From Symbiodinium sp. CCMP2592 (Eukaryota; Sar; Dinophyceae; Suessiales; Symbiodiniaceae): DNA of 64,000 nucleotides. The stretch is from positions 726,501 to 790,500 of the forward strand of contig CAJNDT010001857.1 of the NCBI GenBank assembly GCA_905221615.1, written 5' to 3'. The notes below the pieces were generated by a model. The model was not told the origin of the DNA, ran no database searches, and saw only the letters and a program-made list of their open reading frames with translations. Of the stretch, positions 24,511 to 36,150 are shown in pieces (positions within the stretch are counted from its first letter, which is position 1; each line of letters opens with the position of its first letter). Position numbers and translations under genes: made by a program.

Positions 24511-24969
24511 ATGCATAGAGTCTATAAAACACAACTGACCGTAGGGCTCCGGATGCCAGCCAAATGGGTCGTTTCGACAAATCGGCCGCCACCCATGTTG
24601 AGTTTAAATGCAGCGTCGAAATTCACGCAGCAAGAACTGAACGGCATCAACCCCACCTTTCCTGTTTGCTCACCGTCTGCAAAGTTCGGCACGAAGTATC
24701 CGCCTTGGTATCCAGCTTGCAAAGTTTATAGTTCATGCGATTGCAGAGAAACATCAAAACACCTGCGGTTAGGGCTGCAATGTCTTTGCATGGCGTGCTT
24801 CCACGTGACTGATCCAGCTTTGGGTTTGGCCGAGATTTTCGCAGTCCGACAAGATCTATGTTATCGTCTTACAGCCAGCAAACTTTCATGTTTTCGTTGG
24901 CATTCGTCGACGTGTAAGTCTATAGGTATCAGTCATCCTGATCAAGTGCAACAGGCTTCGTCTGTGTAA
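24511..24969 (+). CDS. Hypothetical protein, 152 aa (weak candidate)
   Basis: It starts with ATG and runs 152 codons to TAA at 24967-24969. The translation is Cys- and Pro-containing, with no membrane segment or family motif I recognise. Length alone is compatible with chance, and third-position bias is not obvious. The start lies 44 bases from the oppositely oriented frame 24197-24466, so the two could share an upstream region if both are real. Confidence 0.18.
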   Translation: MHRVYKTQLTVGLRMPAKWVVSTNRPPPMLSLNAASKFTQQELNGINPTFPVCSPSAKFGTKYPPWYPACKVYSSCDCRETSKHLRLGLQCLCMACFHVTDPALGLAEIFAVRQDLCYRLTASKLSCFRWHSSTCKSIGISHPDQVQQASSV

Positions 24970-26579
24970 GCTGATCGTAATGAACATCAGTTTGATCATC
25001 TCTTCCTCAGCTTGGAACTTCATGGCTCACGCGGTTGCGCATCCTTCTGGCCTAAGGTCACGTTTTCTCGGTCGTACCGAGGAAGTTGACCTGATTAGTT
25101 GGACGACTTTCAAGTGTACTTTGCCCAACTTCTGGAGGCAGATATCACCCAGCGCTTCGGGAGCTCATTGTCATGAACGAGCCCGACCTCAAGTTGCCAC
25201 AGCCCCAGATTGACCTGCAAAACATGGTATGTGCTGAACATGGGATTCGGCTGAACACGAACAACATGTGAAAGGCATTGAGCAACGCAAGGTTTTGGTA
25301 ATGGATCCTGAGTTACTATCACGGCAGCTTGCAGTTTGCACTTGTTCATGTCATGTGAGTTGGTTGTTATCCTGAGTTGCCACAACATTCTTCTCATGAG
25401 CTTTTGGGGTTTCATGGTTTTACAAATTCTGACGATAGGACATTGCTAAACTGTATGACTATGTGCGCAAGTAGTGGTATGCAGGCTGGTGTTTAGGGTC
25501 ATGCCTGAGGGATTAAATTCTCTGCCAGCAGTGCGGCTTCGAAATTTGTTTTGGTTGTTTGTACTTGTTTCTGTTCAGTAGGCGGGCAAACCCACTCGCA
25601 GGGTTCTTGCCCTCTAAGCTTCAAACCCAAAGTTTGTCAGTCTGCTGAGTATAGCTCAGGCCGGGTATTCACGAGCCGAACAAGTTTTGCCGCGGAGTTC
25701 TCTCTGCCATCGATGCCATGCCCGCAGCTTACGGCCTACGCCTACTGGGCAGCACTACCGCTGCATGATGATTCTGGTGATCGTTCTTGCCATTGTGGTC
25801 CCTGGTAATCATGAGAAGCATCGAGATTGTTTTGTTTGGTTTCCTCAATAGCTTGGTGTCGATCAGGATATGACTTCCCACTACTGTTTGTTTCGTATCA
25901 ACATAAACAGCATGAACCCTTCAGTGTTCGGAGCTGCAGTTGAGGCCTCTCCGGTTTGAGCAAAGTTTGGGTGGGAGGGTTTCGGCACGAAGCGCCAAGT
26001 CCCGAACCCGACACTCAAGTGCCAGTGCCAAGGCGGTTTCAGGGTTCTGTCTAGATTAAGCAACGTCAGTTCAGCCAGCACGAATGGAGAGCACATTCTA
26101 TACTACATGTCCGTCCACAAGAAGTCGAGCTGCGGTTTACTTCTTTTAGGAACCAGGGTTTCAGAGGACAGTGAGGAAATGCAGGGGGATATACATAATG
26201 TAACAAGTCATATCATGTCATTACCATATATATGCGCACCTGATCACTTGTGTGCAGAAATGTGTTTCCTCGTTTTAGTCGCTAGTCTGACATTATGCCG
26301 CCGCGCGAGTTATCACACTTCCGCGATCAGTCACCAGATTTTGCCTACGTTTCTGATAAGCCGGTCGTACATCTGACATTGCTTAGGGCTTCACGTTGCG
26401 GCTTGCGGGCCAAGCGGTTAAGGCTTAGCAGTTTGTGGTTGATGGCAGTGGCTGCAGGGTGCTTTGTGGGCCCTTACTTGTTTCATTTTCCAGACTCAGA
26501 AGGTGAAGGCATGATTCCATAAGCCAAGCATCGTTGATGTTGTAAGGCCTGCACTTGGGTGTTAGATGCAGGTATACTT
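24970..26579. other. Intergenic, no supported gene
   Basis: Frames of 101 codons or less on both strands, without motif. No repeat or RNA gene is evident. Confidence 0.35.
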
Positions 26580-26785
26580 CATTCGGAAGTCTTTACATAC
26601 AATAAGAGTTCTACTATCTTCCAAAAAAAGCCAGCAGCATCATCAATTGAAATTGTTTTATGTTTTGTCCTGTTTATTCGCATGGTATTTCTTCTATATG
26701 TTGGGATGACTTGCTTTGTTGACATGATTTAGACATGCTTGCCTTGATTTTGACATGTTTCATGTTTTGACAGTCAGTAGGCATC
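26580..26785. other. T-rich stretch with reiterated GACATG words
   Basis: The segment is clearly more A/T-rich than its surroundings and repeats TTGACATG-like words (about 26718-26775). It directly precedes the gene relic and could be upstream or intronic sequence of the ancestral gene. No specific element can be named. Confidence 0.35.
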
Positions 26786-27386
26786 AGTCATAGCTGCTTG
26801 AAGCATCTGCACAACACGTTTGAGATAATGCAGGCTGCGGGAGTGCTGAAGTGCTGCGAATGATGGTGTTGGGCACAGCATCATTTTTGTATCTAAGCGC
26901 GTGATGATTCATTTCAGATCCTCAATGATGTTGCCCACACTCTTCTCGGTTTGCCCTTTGCCTCTTTCACCGCCAGACACGGAGAAAGGATTGTCCACAG
27001 GTTTTACCCGTTTTACCCCCGTACAAAACACGAGTTTCACCCCACATGTCTGGTACTTCCATCCCATCCAACGGAACCACCAGTCAGTTTTTAGGATGTA
27101 AGTTTCAACTTCTCCTTCCACATCATCCCCGCCTTGGGGCTTGTGAGGAATGTCCTCGTTGCACGGACCTTGTCAGCAATAGTGTTCCCACAGTCCCTGA
27201 CGTTGTTTGCTTTTGTTGCGTTGCCTGGTGCCTCGCATTACATTACCTGGCATTTTGCCGCGCCTCATTGAGAGGCAACTGGGTTGCGGTTGCGCAACAT
27301 CCGCAACCTGGACATAGAGACATGAGTGAGATTTGTGAGTATGTTGCCACTATAGGAAGTTACAGCAGACCATAAAAACTCCACAT
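26786..27386 (+). other. Coding-like fragments upstream of the ATPase relic
   Basis: Two short plus-strand stretches look more like protein than the surroundings. One is 26791-26861 (with the words CLKHLHNTFEIM and QAAGVLKCC, then TGA). The other runs from a TTTCAG acceptor-like site at about 26911-26916 to a TAG near 27092 (ILNDVAHTLLGL, then Phe-, Arg- and His-rich). A GTAAGT donor-like string follows at 27098. They may be remnants of upstream exons of the ATPase relic. No domain is identified. Confidence 0.25.
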
Positions 27387-28515
27387 GTGTTCCTCATGGC
27401 TTTCAGAGCTGCTGCTGCATGGGCTCACGCTAATTCAGCAGCGCTGAGCTTTTCAATGCACGTTGTCGGCGTGATCGGTTGCTGTGCTTGGAATGCCACG
27501 GAGAGCCGGCGCATGGCGCGCCAAATCCGCAACGGACAATTCCGACCAAGGCCGTTTGCAGGGGTATGACCAACGGTTTTGCCTTTTTGACGGAAGCATA
27601 ATGCAGAATGCTCCGATGGTTGCCCCGGTTGGATTGAAATCCACAGGGAAGTCCAGCACTTTGTCGCACTTCCTGATCAGAGAGGCAGAATGCCTTCTAC
27701 CTGAAGTTCGCGGAGGGCAACCTTTATGATGCACTGTATGCTGAGATCAAAAAGGCAGTCCTTCGTTTCCCCTTCCTCGCAGATCATTTCTGGTGGGACA
27801 TTAGGACATTGTCATCGACGACTTCGAGCTAGTGTGCAAGAGCAGACGGGTTCGGGGTTGAACCCCACCACATTGCCTGTAAAGGGGACAGACACATCAG
27901 TGAAGAGTGTGCTTAGATTGTTCTTGCCAACGCCAAGTTCAGTTCCAATCTTCAGCTCAATCAATGTCATTACGGTCCTAAAGGATGTGAAGTGGCTTTG
28001 TGTTGATGCCAGGGTGGCTCCAGCAGTGATAGTATCCGGCGAGTGCTTGGAGCTTCTGAGCGTGAATGAGCCAAGACTTCAGAAGCTAATGGCAGAGGAA
28101 ATGCCGTTCGAGAAAGCCAAGGAGTACCTCACGCACATCCAGGCCAAGGACGACGGACGAGATGCTCAAGAAACTCCCACGAACTTTCAGTAGCCTTAAG
28201 GATCTCAAGACAGCACCGGACAAGGAGGACTTCTGCCAGAAGGAGATGGAGGTGTGGATGGAGAGAGTGAAGGAGTCCATAGGGCATTGCTCCCACAAAG
28301 GCAAGCTTGGAGGCCTCAGGGCCGCCGAAGCCCTCTCTGGCAAAGCGCTTGGCAGAGCAGTGGGCTACGACGACATTTGCCAGCACTGCAAAGACAAGCC
28401 GAACTTCGCGGCGACTTTCGTGAGACCCAACCTCTTCACTCCCACAGAAGGTGCGAAGTACAAGTTGCAATTCGGTTGTGTAGCAAAGGCAGCGAAGGCT
28501 GTGTTCCGCCTGTGA
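27387..28515 (+). pseudogene. P-loop (AAA/archaeal-ATPase-like) ATPase, broken by frame changes
   Basis: A nucleotide-binding ATPase can be followed across about 1.1 kb, but only by changing frame. The N-terminal part (27387-27569) has a hydrophobic stretch and ends in RPRPFAGV. The next piece carries a perfect Walker A motif, GLKSTGKS, at 27631-27654. A piece in another frame (27692-27800; FYLKFAEG, then ALYAEIKKAV) follows. Then DIVIDDFELV at 27805-27834 fits a Walker B strand. A sensor/lid-like part (about 27940-28160; LELLSVNEPRL, then MPFEKAKEYL) resembles the region after Walker B in archaeal-type ATPases. The C-terminal part is 28162-28515, ending in a stop. At least four frame changes without clear splice sites suggest an intronless decayed copy. 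Unannotated short or non-canonical introns are the alternative. Confidence 0.5.
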
Positions 28516-30297
28516 GTGCCTATTGTCCATTTGAAGGTGGCAATCCTGAGATTCCACTGAGTCTAAGCATGTCGTGTCGAGGGACAGCAGCGTGTGAAGA
28601 GACCAAAAAGCGTGGGCTTTTCAGGGTTTAGGCTTCGGGCTTGACCGTGGAAACAACAGAACCCGTCCAGGCCGAACGCTGCAGCATACCGAGTAAACCC
28701 CTGACTGAAAAGCCCACAAGGCTTGATGCTGAGCACGACATGCGGGTCAATGGCACGCGGATCAACCTCACAGTCGCGTCCCGTTCTCAGTGTGATGTGG
28801 TGTTCAGGGACAATGCAACTTGGATCTTTGGCGTGCTTGCTGCGGCGCCTGTGGCTTGCGGTGTTCATCATCGATGCAAGACAAGGCGTCGAAGTTCAGG
28901 GTTCTGGGCTCCGAGGTGAGAATGCGGGGTAAGATTCACACGCTCGTAGCTGTTGAGGCCCTGGAGATCCGGGAACCTTGAACCCGAAAACTTGAACCCT
29001 AACAAGGGATCCATACACCCTGAGAACCCCCAAACTCCCAGCTCAAAATTTTGGAGAGCTTACGAGCAGAGCTTATAATGTTTCTTGGCGGGTTATTCGA
29101 CAAAGTTTTGGGCTTGGGGTTCAGGGATGTTGGAGGGCGTGAGTAGTCGAGTAAGCAGTAGGATAGCGCGTATTCCCCGTTTAGGTGATTGGACAAGCAA
29201 GGGTCAGGAGCTACAGATGTAGGTGTAGGATTCTGACAGGGAGTACAAGGCGGTTCACAGCCTAGAAGGATAAAGTACCCGTGTTTCAGACAGTCCTGGC
29301 ACATACAGAGGTTGTCCTTTGGGGTTGTGAAACGTAACAAAGGTCCCGAAGCTTGAACGTAGAAGCGAACAACCTGAGCCCCGTCAAGCCGCAACAAAGC
29401 TTGCAGTCGCCCTGAAAGAGTTTGCGGGCTTCAACTTAGTGCCACGTGGTCCCTCGCGAGGTGACTAGCAATTAGGCGAAGCTAGTTGGAGGGTGAAGCA
29501 TCTCAAACAATCTTCGGGTGCTGTCGGCAAACCACAGCGATAGCGAAACAAAATTGCGGCCCCAAAGTCACCAACTGCCGCCACGCTTCCGCAAGACCGA
29601 CCTTCCAAAGAATAGTCCTACATTGCGTCCCCATACAGGATTACCGAAGGAATCCTGAGTTAATGGCCCTTAACGAAAATGGGTTGCACCAGCTCTTACA
29701 GGCTAAGGGCTACGGGGACTTACCAAGTTATAAGTTATAAGCAGGGTTACAAGTAGGGTAACCAAGGTTCGCGCACTTCTGACCCCATGCTAACCTTCGA
29801 AGTCCCTGGTCCTTCCAGTGGTGTGAGAGCCTTTGAAAACAAGGGACCCCCGAATACAGACCTCCATAGTGAGTCGAGCCTCGAAAAGGATTCCCAATCA
29901 AGGATTTCAAGTTGGGCTCTTTATCTGGACTACATAGAAGGGCTTGAACTAATCTGGAACTGGTTGCTGAGGGACGGAGTATAGTAAACGAAAACCTAGT
30001 CAAGAACAGCACGCCTCCATGACCCTAAACCCTGACATGCTCAGGTTTTCCTTTGGTGTGTGTACAGAGTGCGCGACTTTTTCGCCCGAGAGCCCAGTTA
30101 GCGCGAATAGTCAGAGTTTCCTTTCGTTACTTACATGCGTCTTTAAAAGGGCTTTCCACAAACGAGTTCATCAGGTTCAACAGCTGTTTTTCTTGAAACT
30201 GGCCTTGCATCACTGACCACCCTGCGTTTATCAGGGTTTGTTTCATGCAACAGAGATTACGAAAGCCAAATAGGTTTGAAAGTCGTTTTGTAGGGAT
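28516..30297. other. Intergenic, no supported gene
   Basis: Frames of 132 codons or less on both strands, without motif. Telomere-like words appear at about 28616-28632 (G strand) and 28980-29035 (C strand). The frame at 28641-28919 reads moderately protein-like but overlaps an open antisense frame and has no family. Confidence 0.35.
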
Positions 30298-30476
30298 TGT
30301 GCAGGGTTTAGGCTTGGGCTCTGAGAATTAGGGCTCGCAGTTTGGCGGTTTGTTCGGGGGTTGTGGATTTCAGCGGCTTCGGGTTTAGGGTTTGAGGGTT
30401 TGGACATTTGGGATTGGGATGCAGGCTTTGGGTTTCGGGGTTGTCGGTTTAGGGTTAGGGCTCGACGATGAAGCTT
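30298..30476 (+). repeat. Dense degenerate telomere-like block, G-rich strand
   Basis: This is the clearest telomere-like block: GGGTTTAGG, GGGTTTAGGGTTTGAGGGTTTGG (30381-30403) and GGTTTAGGGTTAGGG (30446-30460), with the intervening text made of one- or two-base variants of TTTAGGG. The minus-strand 88-codon Asn/Pro/Ser-rich frame is a shadow. Confidence 0.75.
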
Positions 30477-33400
30477 GGAACCGCAGGAGCTGTTGGGCGG
30501 GGACTGCAAGTCAAAGTTTGACTAAACGATAAGTGATCACTAATGTCGTAGATGTCATTGTTCATGGCAGTAAGAAGTTTAACTAGACCAGCCGTCTAAG
30601 AATGTAACTCCACGGTCAAACGGATTCGGGGTCTGCATGTTCTATTTGCACAAAAAGCCAGATCAACAGGCTGAACACGCAAATGCCAGAAAACCGGCAA
30701 GCCTAAGCCCAACCACGAAAAGAGCTGCGCCAAATGCCAAAGTTGACGAATATCACCATGCTATTGTGTGACCTGACATGAAATTGCATCGTGGAACATT
30801 TAGCAGCTTTGGGCTTGAAGCCTATGCTTGGGATGTGGGGCCAAACCTTGAGGAAAAGCTTCCTTGGGTCCTGGCCTGGCGAGGTTCCTACGCTCTCCTG
30901 CTGTAGTGTATTGGGTGCGGATCTTCCACGGCTTTTGTGAACCGTCATTGCTGCGCACTCCGTGGCCAGCATTAGGAAAGTAGGAGCTGTTCTTCTGATT
31001 CGGTCATATTCGTTCCAATCCCAACTCTGGGACCGGAATTACTCCGATGCAGGCAAAGTCCAGGTTGCCGTCGGGGTTTACGCCTGCTGGTAACACTCAA
31101 CCTCGTGGACAAGACTATGCATAGACCCTGAACCCTCGCGTGTTTTCTGCCTCACACCTTAGCTCTCGCTCATAGAATTAGTTTGCGCAAATCAGGAGCA
31201 TTAACCCTCATAAATCTGTGAACGATGAAAACCTCGCAAGCCAGAGTAAGACAGCATAAATCAGTGTATAACGGATACCGGGGGCTCTTTAGTTCCTGCT
31301 GCATTTGTCCGTGAGGTCCAAGCCTGCTCTTGGCCAGATGGCCGCGCTCCGGGCATGACCCTGAGCAGGGAGAGCCATGCAATTGTTGCCGTCTTCTTCA
31401 GTTGTGTACGGGTTTGCTGCTGCCCCATTGTTGCTGCTCGTGGTTGCGGTGGTGATGGTGGTGGTGGTTGCTACGTGAAAGTGGTCGAAGTAGTGCGAGT
31501 GCCGACAAAGAGGAGTAGATGAAAGGGGCGACCCATCTGACACTTACGAGAGCTTGCTCTGTCACTGGCCTGTTGTTTTATCCATGTCAGTGATCCTTCT
31601 GAGGGAATGGCTGTCCAGCACAGTACCTTGAAAGCAAGCCCGCTTTCCTGACAGCTCTGGCCTGAGGCGGCAATGCACCATCCGGAGTCGGTAGGCCTGC
31701 ATCGGGATTGCAGGGTTCAAGAGCTTCGTTTATCGAGTGCAAGGCATGAGACCTTCTGCCCTAGAACCCAAGCACTGCTAAAGCTCAAGCCTTGGGGACA
31801 TCAGCAGTTTATGGCACATCCTAGCCTTCGGTTCTGAGTCTGAGCTGCTTGTAGTGCGGATGGCCAATGGTCGACACTGAGAACGCACCAGACACCCCGT
31901 GATCCTAAACCTGCAAAACCCTAATGATGTGAGGAAGCTGTGGTTTGCCGATTGTTCGTAGTATGGCTGACCTTGCTGGTCGTTTGCCAAGGCAGAGGCC
32001 ACGGCTATGTACATCCGGTGGCATGTCTAGTGCCTGGAAGTCAACCTACTCCCTGTTTGCATCTTCGGGATGCGGAATGAGGCTTGTGAAGTTCAGGACA
32101 GTTAGGGCTTGTGAATCAAACTTTGAATCCTAGAAGCTAAGCACTAAACCACATGTCTTACTCCGCGCAACCAGGGCTTTCAGATTTGCGAAAAGGGAGT
32201 CTTTGACTTCAGGCTACAAGGCCCGGAACGACTTGGCCAAGTTCTATCGTGAAAGGCACGGCTCACTAGGTTCTGTAGCGTGGCGCGAGTTCGGACTCGG
32301 GGGCAAAGGGGCTTCAGAGTTTACGGGTGTGGTGATTTCGTGATCAAGCGCCTCAGGATCCAAGCGTTTAGGTGACTCAAGGGTCTGGGTAACTAGTCTA
32401 TACAGTAGAGCTTGAGGGCATCAGGGTTTAGGCGTTTCAGGTTTAGGACATGCAGTATTGGCCTGGCTTCTTACTGCTACTTGAAGGCTCAGGTCATAGG
32501 CTTGGGGTGGATGTAAGACTTTCCGGGATCTGTTGTTGCTTGGTCGTAGGTTAAGGGTGTCATTTTTGAGGGGTTCAGAGTGAAAATCTGCAGCTTCCCA
32601 ATTAAAACCACCAGCCCCTACATATCGAGAAACATGAACCCCCATCATTAGCTTGTTTGAAGCTGGCTGCTAGGTGGTTGAGATGATATGTGGGTTCATA
32701 TGGGTCCATTTAATAATCAACCGTCCCAAGACAAAACTTTGCCAGAGGTGCGGACTCGAAATCCGGAACATTAAAAAGTGGTTGCAAACTGCCAACACGT
32801 CTAAGGAGTGGCTAGCGGCTAGCCACGTTTAAACACTGATAGATGTGTACAGAAAACTAATCACCGAAACGGTGCCGATAACAGGCCCTAAAACGTAGCA
32901 TCCTTCTTGCATAAGCTTCCCTGCATTCGCTGATGGACATACATTACCGAAACTGCTCGACATAGTTTATCCCGTATCGCGGAAAATGCTAGATTTCGTC
33001 CGTCAACAATAGTCCGGGATCCGTAGAGTTAGGGCAGTCCTTGAGAACCAACCCAAAACTTCACCTCCAAACTCCGAAGCCCTTGAACCCATGAACCGTG
33101 GAACTATGGTTTCGACCAAAGGCCGAGACGGCCCCCTCACCTGCCTCTGCTTCGGATGCCGAAAGACACGAACCTAAACAGCATCCGTCCTCACCAACCA
33201 ATGTCTCATATGTCTTATTGTCGCTTGTGTTGGCGTCACCGGTGGCTTGTTTTTTCACAACTACGGAGTCTTTCGAATTGGAGGATCGCTGCATTGTGAG
33301 AATGCGCCAGGTTCCACAATAGTTTCAACACGGCGAACCCTGCAACCCAGCTGCAGTCAGTGCAGAGTAATGGGCAACGCAGTTCTGCAGCCTTGCCCGG

Positions 33401-35106
33401 CCGCGGCATAGTGCTAACATTCAGTTCACACATGGCCCACAAGCCCGAAGCTTTCGGCTAAACCTCTGCCATTTTGAAAGCTGTCAGCTAGCTACTGCTT
33501 GTTGCTTCGCGCTACCGTGGGAATTCAGCATTACCGATCTTGTGTCCGGTGCTCATGTGTTTCATACAGCATGCTCAGTCAGTCCGACTTCATTCTTGAG
33601 GAATTCTTTTGGGGACTTTGTGGTTTCGAGGTTTAGGGTTGGAGTGTTAGCCAAACTCTGGGTGTTTGCTCGCGGATCTTCTGCTTCAGTTCTGAGCTGA
33701 CACGGCAGTGCCTTAACTTTCACCCTCTTCCATGGATCTCCCAGCATTTTCCTGTATTCGCCTGTTACGGTGAGGGCCTTGAATCTCAAAGGCACCCTGA
33801 TTATTGCTTGGAGGCTTGAGGTGCCCGGTGTAGCACGATCGAGGAAATCCGTGGTTCCGTTTACTTATCACACCATCATCCTGCAAGCAAGGGGTTGGGC
33901 TCCGAAAGGGACCAAAGCCGTATGACTGAACAGAAACCCCTGTTAGCTTATAAAGAGTAATTAAAGAGCGAAAGGTCAGAGTAACAACCTAACGAAGCAA
34001 AAGTACCGAAGCAGCCGAGGCCGCTCACGTGAAGTCCATGTTCTTGGACTCGCGGGAAGCCCAGCCCGGACCACGTGTTGTCCAAGAGTTCTCTAAGACT
34101 CTAGGCTTGGGGAGCTCAGGCGCTTTGAGGATTCCGTTTTGCTAGGAGTCCCTGTGGCCGTGTTCTGCCTGAGCCTCCGACGGCCTCCGATATCCCATGA
34201 CACGGCCGTTGTATAAGTATACAGTATAAGTAGCCCCAATCCTGAGACTCGATCATCATGTCAAGAAGGCGGGAGTTTCAACCCCAAAACCCTCTGCCGC
34301 ATAGCATGGAACCCCCAAGCTTAAGCGTACTGCTGATGCGCAGTTCCTGCAGTGCCTCAATAATGCCCCACTTACTGCGGCAAGTAGAGTATGTTCCTGA
34401 ATATGGATACCCTGAACCCTAACCCCTACTAACCCTAGCTTTAGCGGTTTGGAGGTTGGTACACATTTGCGTCATAGTCCTTTGCAAAAACGGTACGCAG
34501 GTTTCAAGTCAGTCAGGGTTTAGAGAGTCGGAATGGAAGGAGCATCCATGCATCACTGAGCACTCACAGCATCACTTCCGGCCCTGGAAGCACCTCTATT
34601 CTGTCCCAACAACGACAGGTAGCCTGAAGGACGGCGGAAATATGGCAGCGTTTTGATCAGGAACCCAGCAGTACCGGCATTGCCCAGTGGCAGGAGTGAG
34701 TGACCGCTCCCAAACATAACGCCAACTCAGCGCTTTAGTAAAGGCCGGAGTGTGCCTGAAATTGGGCTAGCCAGTATCGGAGGTAAGATGGCATCTTCCA
34801 GTTCCTAATGGGCTTAGCCATGACCTGACACTGTGAGAAAACTTGACACATTCAAAACGTGGAATCTCCCTAGTATCCCTATCCCAGCCGTAACTTGAGG
34901 AGCCCCCCACAAAACGAGGAACCTCAATATACCTCAGTCTTCCCAAGAGCCATGCGAGATGACGGCTTAGCGATTGCGGCCCCGAGGCGGCCTTTGCGTC
35001 TTTGTGCGCTCCCGGCACCGGTAATACTCTGGACACTTCATAGCTGAGGAGGCAAGCTTTATTTTTTTTGCTGTTGGACTACTCCCCTCCTTGCTAAAGA
35101 CGTTTT
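30477..35106. other. Long intergenic stretch, no supported gene
   Basis: Frames of 89 codons or less, none with motifs. Telomere-like words occur at about 32290-32600 and 33615-33650 (G strand) and 34405-34440 (C strand). GGTGGTGATGGTGGTGGTGG lies near 31450. A perfect 8-bp stem with a 3-base loop (GTGGCTAG/CTAGCCAC) is at 32808-32826. The 33098-33322 frame has one possible membrane segment but an equally open antisense frame. Confidence 0.35.
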
Positions 35107-35271
35107 GTGCCTGTAAGAACTGAGCAACTGAGGACCTGGTTGGCTGCAACGCACTCTTTTGTTCCATTTCGCTCTGGCCCTTATCGGCGCCATCCTGCAT
35201 CGCATCCTCCGGGCTCTGGCTTGCCCCGGACTGAACGCGTGAGGTGCCTGTCCTACAGAGCGAACAAACGG
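35107..35271 (+). promoter_or_regulatory. Open leader just upstream of the RCC1-repeat gene
   Basis: The gene's frame stays open back to an in-frame TAA at 35095-35097, with no ATG before 35272. A run of eight T at 35062-35069 lies about 200 bases upstream of the ATG; T-rich boxes have been proposed as dinoflagellate promoter elements, but the match is weak. The leader could be 5' UTR or part of an upstream exon joined at an unseen acceptor. Confidence 0.2.
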
Positions 35272-36150
35272 ATGCAGAGCATCAGGTCCTCACTCCTCGC
35301 TGAGAATCAAGCCTCTGCCGGGGACTCTCACACCTGTGCTGTGAAGTCCGATGGTCAGCTGGTCTGCTTCGGATGGAACCAATTCGGACAGTGTGATGTG
35401 CCAGAGGACATAGGAGCAACTTTGTTGGTCTCAGCAGGCCACTCTCACACCTGTGCAATTACAGCAGATGGTCGGTTGGTCTGCTTTGGATGGAATGAAT
35501 ACGGGCAATGCGATGTGCCTCGAAACCTCGGGCCAGTCTTGACTGTCTCAGCGGGCCGCTCTCACACCTGTGCAATTACAGCAGAGGGCCAGCTTGTTTG
35601 TTTTGGGTACAACTCCGACGGACAATGCGCTGTGCCCGCAGACTTGGGTCCAGTCGTGGCAGTCTCTGCAGGAGAATCGTACACCTGCACTGTGAAAGCA
35701 GACGGGCAGCTGGTCTGTTTCGGTTCCAACGAGTACGGGGCATGCGATGTGCCTGCAGATCTGGGACCAGTAGTGGCGGTCTCTGCCGGCCCAACTCATA
35801 GCTGCGCAGTATGCGCCGATCGTCAGCTGGTATGTTTTGGTTCCAATGAATACGGGGCATGTGAGGTGCCGTCAGATTTGGGACCAGTTCTTGCAGCTTC
35901 GGCAGGTCGGTTCCGCACTTGCGCAGTGAAAGCGGATGGCAGGCTGATCTCCTTTGGAAACAACAACCAGGGGAAGTGCGATGTTCCTTCTGATTTGGGA
36001 AGAGCTGTCTTGACCTCAGCAGGCGGATATCACACCTGTGCAGTTATGGCAGATGGTCAGCTGACGTGCTTCGGAGCCAACCCAGACGGCCGCTGTGATG
36101 TGCCAGAGGACCTCGGGCCGCTAACGGGGCCCCTAATTATGTATTCCTAG
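35272..36150 (+). CDS. RCC1-repeat (beta-propeller-like) protein, seven 39-residue repeats
   Basis: This is the one confident gene. Seven consecutive repeats of exactly 39 residues start at SAGDSHTCAV (about residue 15 from this ATG) and end five residues before the stop. The consensus core is HTCAV, then DGQLVCFG-N, then GQCDVP-DLGPV. Three Cys per repeat (positions 8, 18, 27) are kept in nearly all; repeat 6 has Ser for the second. The repeat type matches the RCC1/RCC1_2 family, whose members form beta-propellers used in protein binding (Ran exchange in RCC1, partner binding in HERC proteins). Seven blades would close a propeller. No HECT, signal or membrane segment is visible, so the cellular role is unknown. 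ATG 35272 is the first ATG after an in-frame stop at 35095. The gene has no intron, and repeats are also similar at DNA level with a 117-base period, indicating tandem duplication. Confidence 0.87.
   Translation: MQSIRSSLLAENQASAGDSHTCAVKSDGQLVCFGWNQFGQCDVPEDIGATLLVSAGHSHTCAITADGRLVCFGWNEYGQCDVPRNLGPVLTVSAGRSHTCAITAEGQLVCFGYNSDGQCAVPADLGPVVAVSAGESYTCTVKADGQLVCFGSNEYGACDVPADLGPVVAVSAGPTHSCAVCADRQLVCFGSNEYGACEVPSDLGPVLAASAGRFRTCAVKADGRLISFGNNNQGKCDVPSDLGRAVLTSAGGYHTCAVMADGQLTCFGANPDGRCDVPEDLGPLTGPLIMYS

Noticed and set aside
30298..30476. A true telomere end
   Set aside because: The heptamers are too degenerate and lie inside the sequence with ordinary DNA on both sides; this is interstitial repeat, not a chromosome end.
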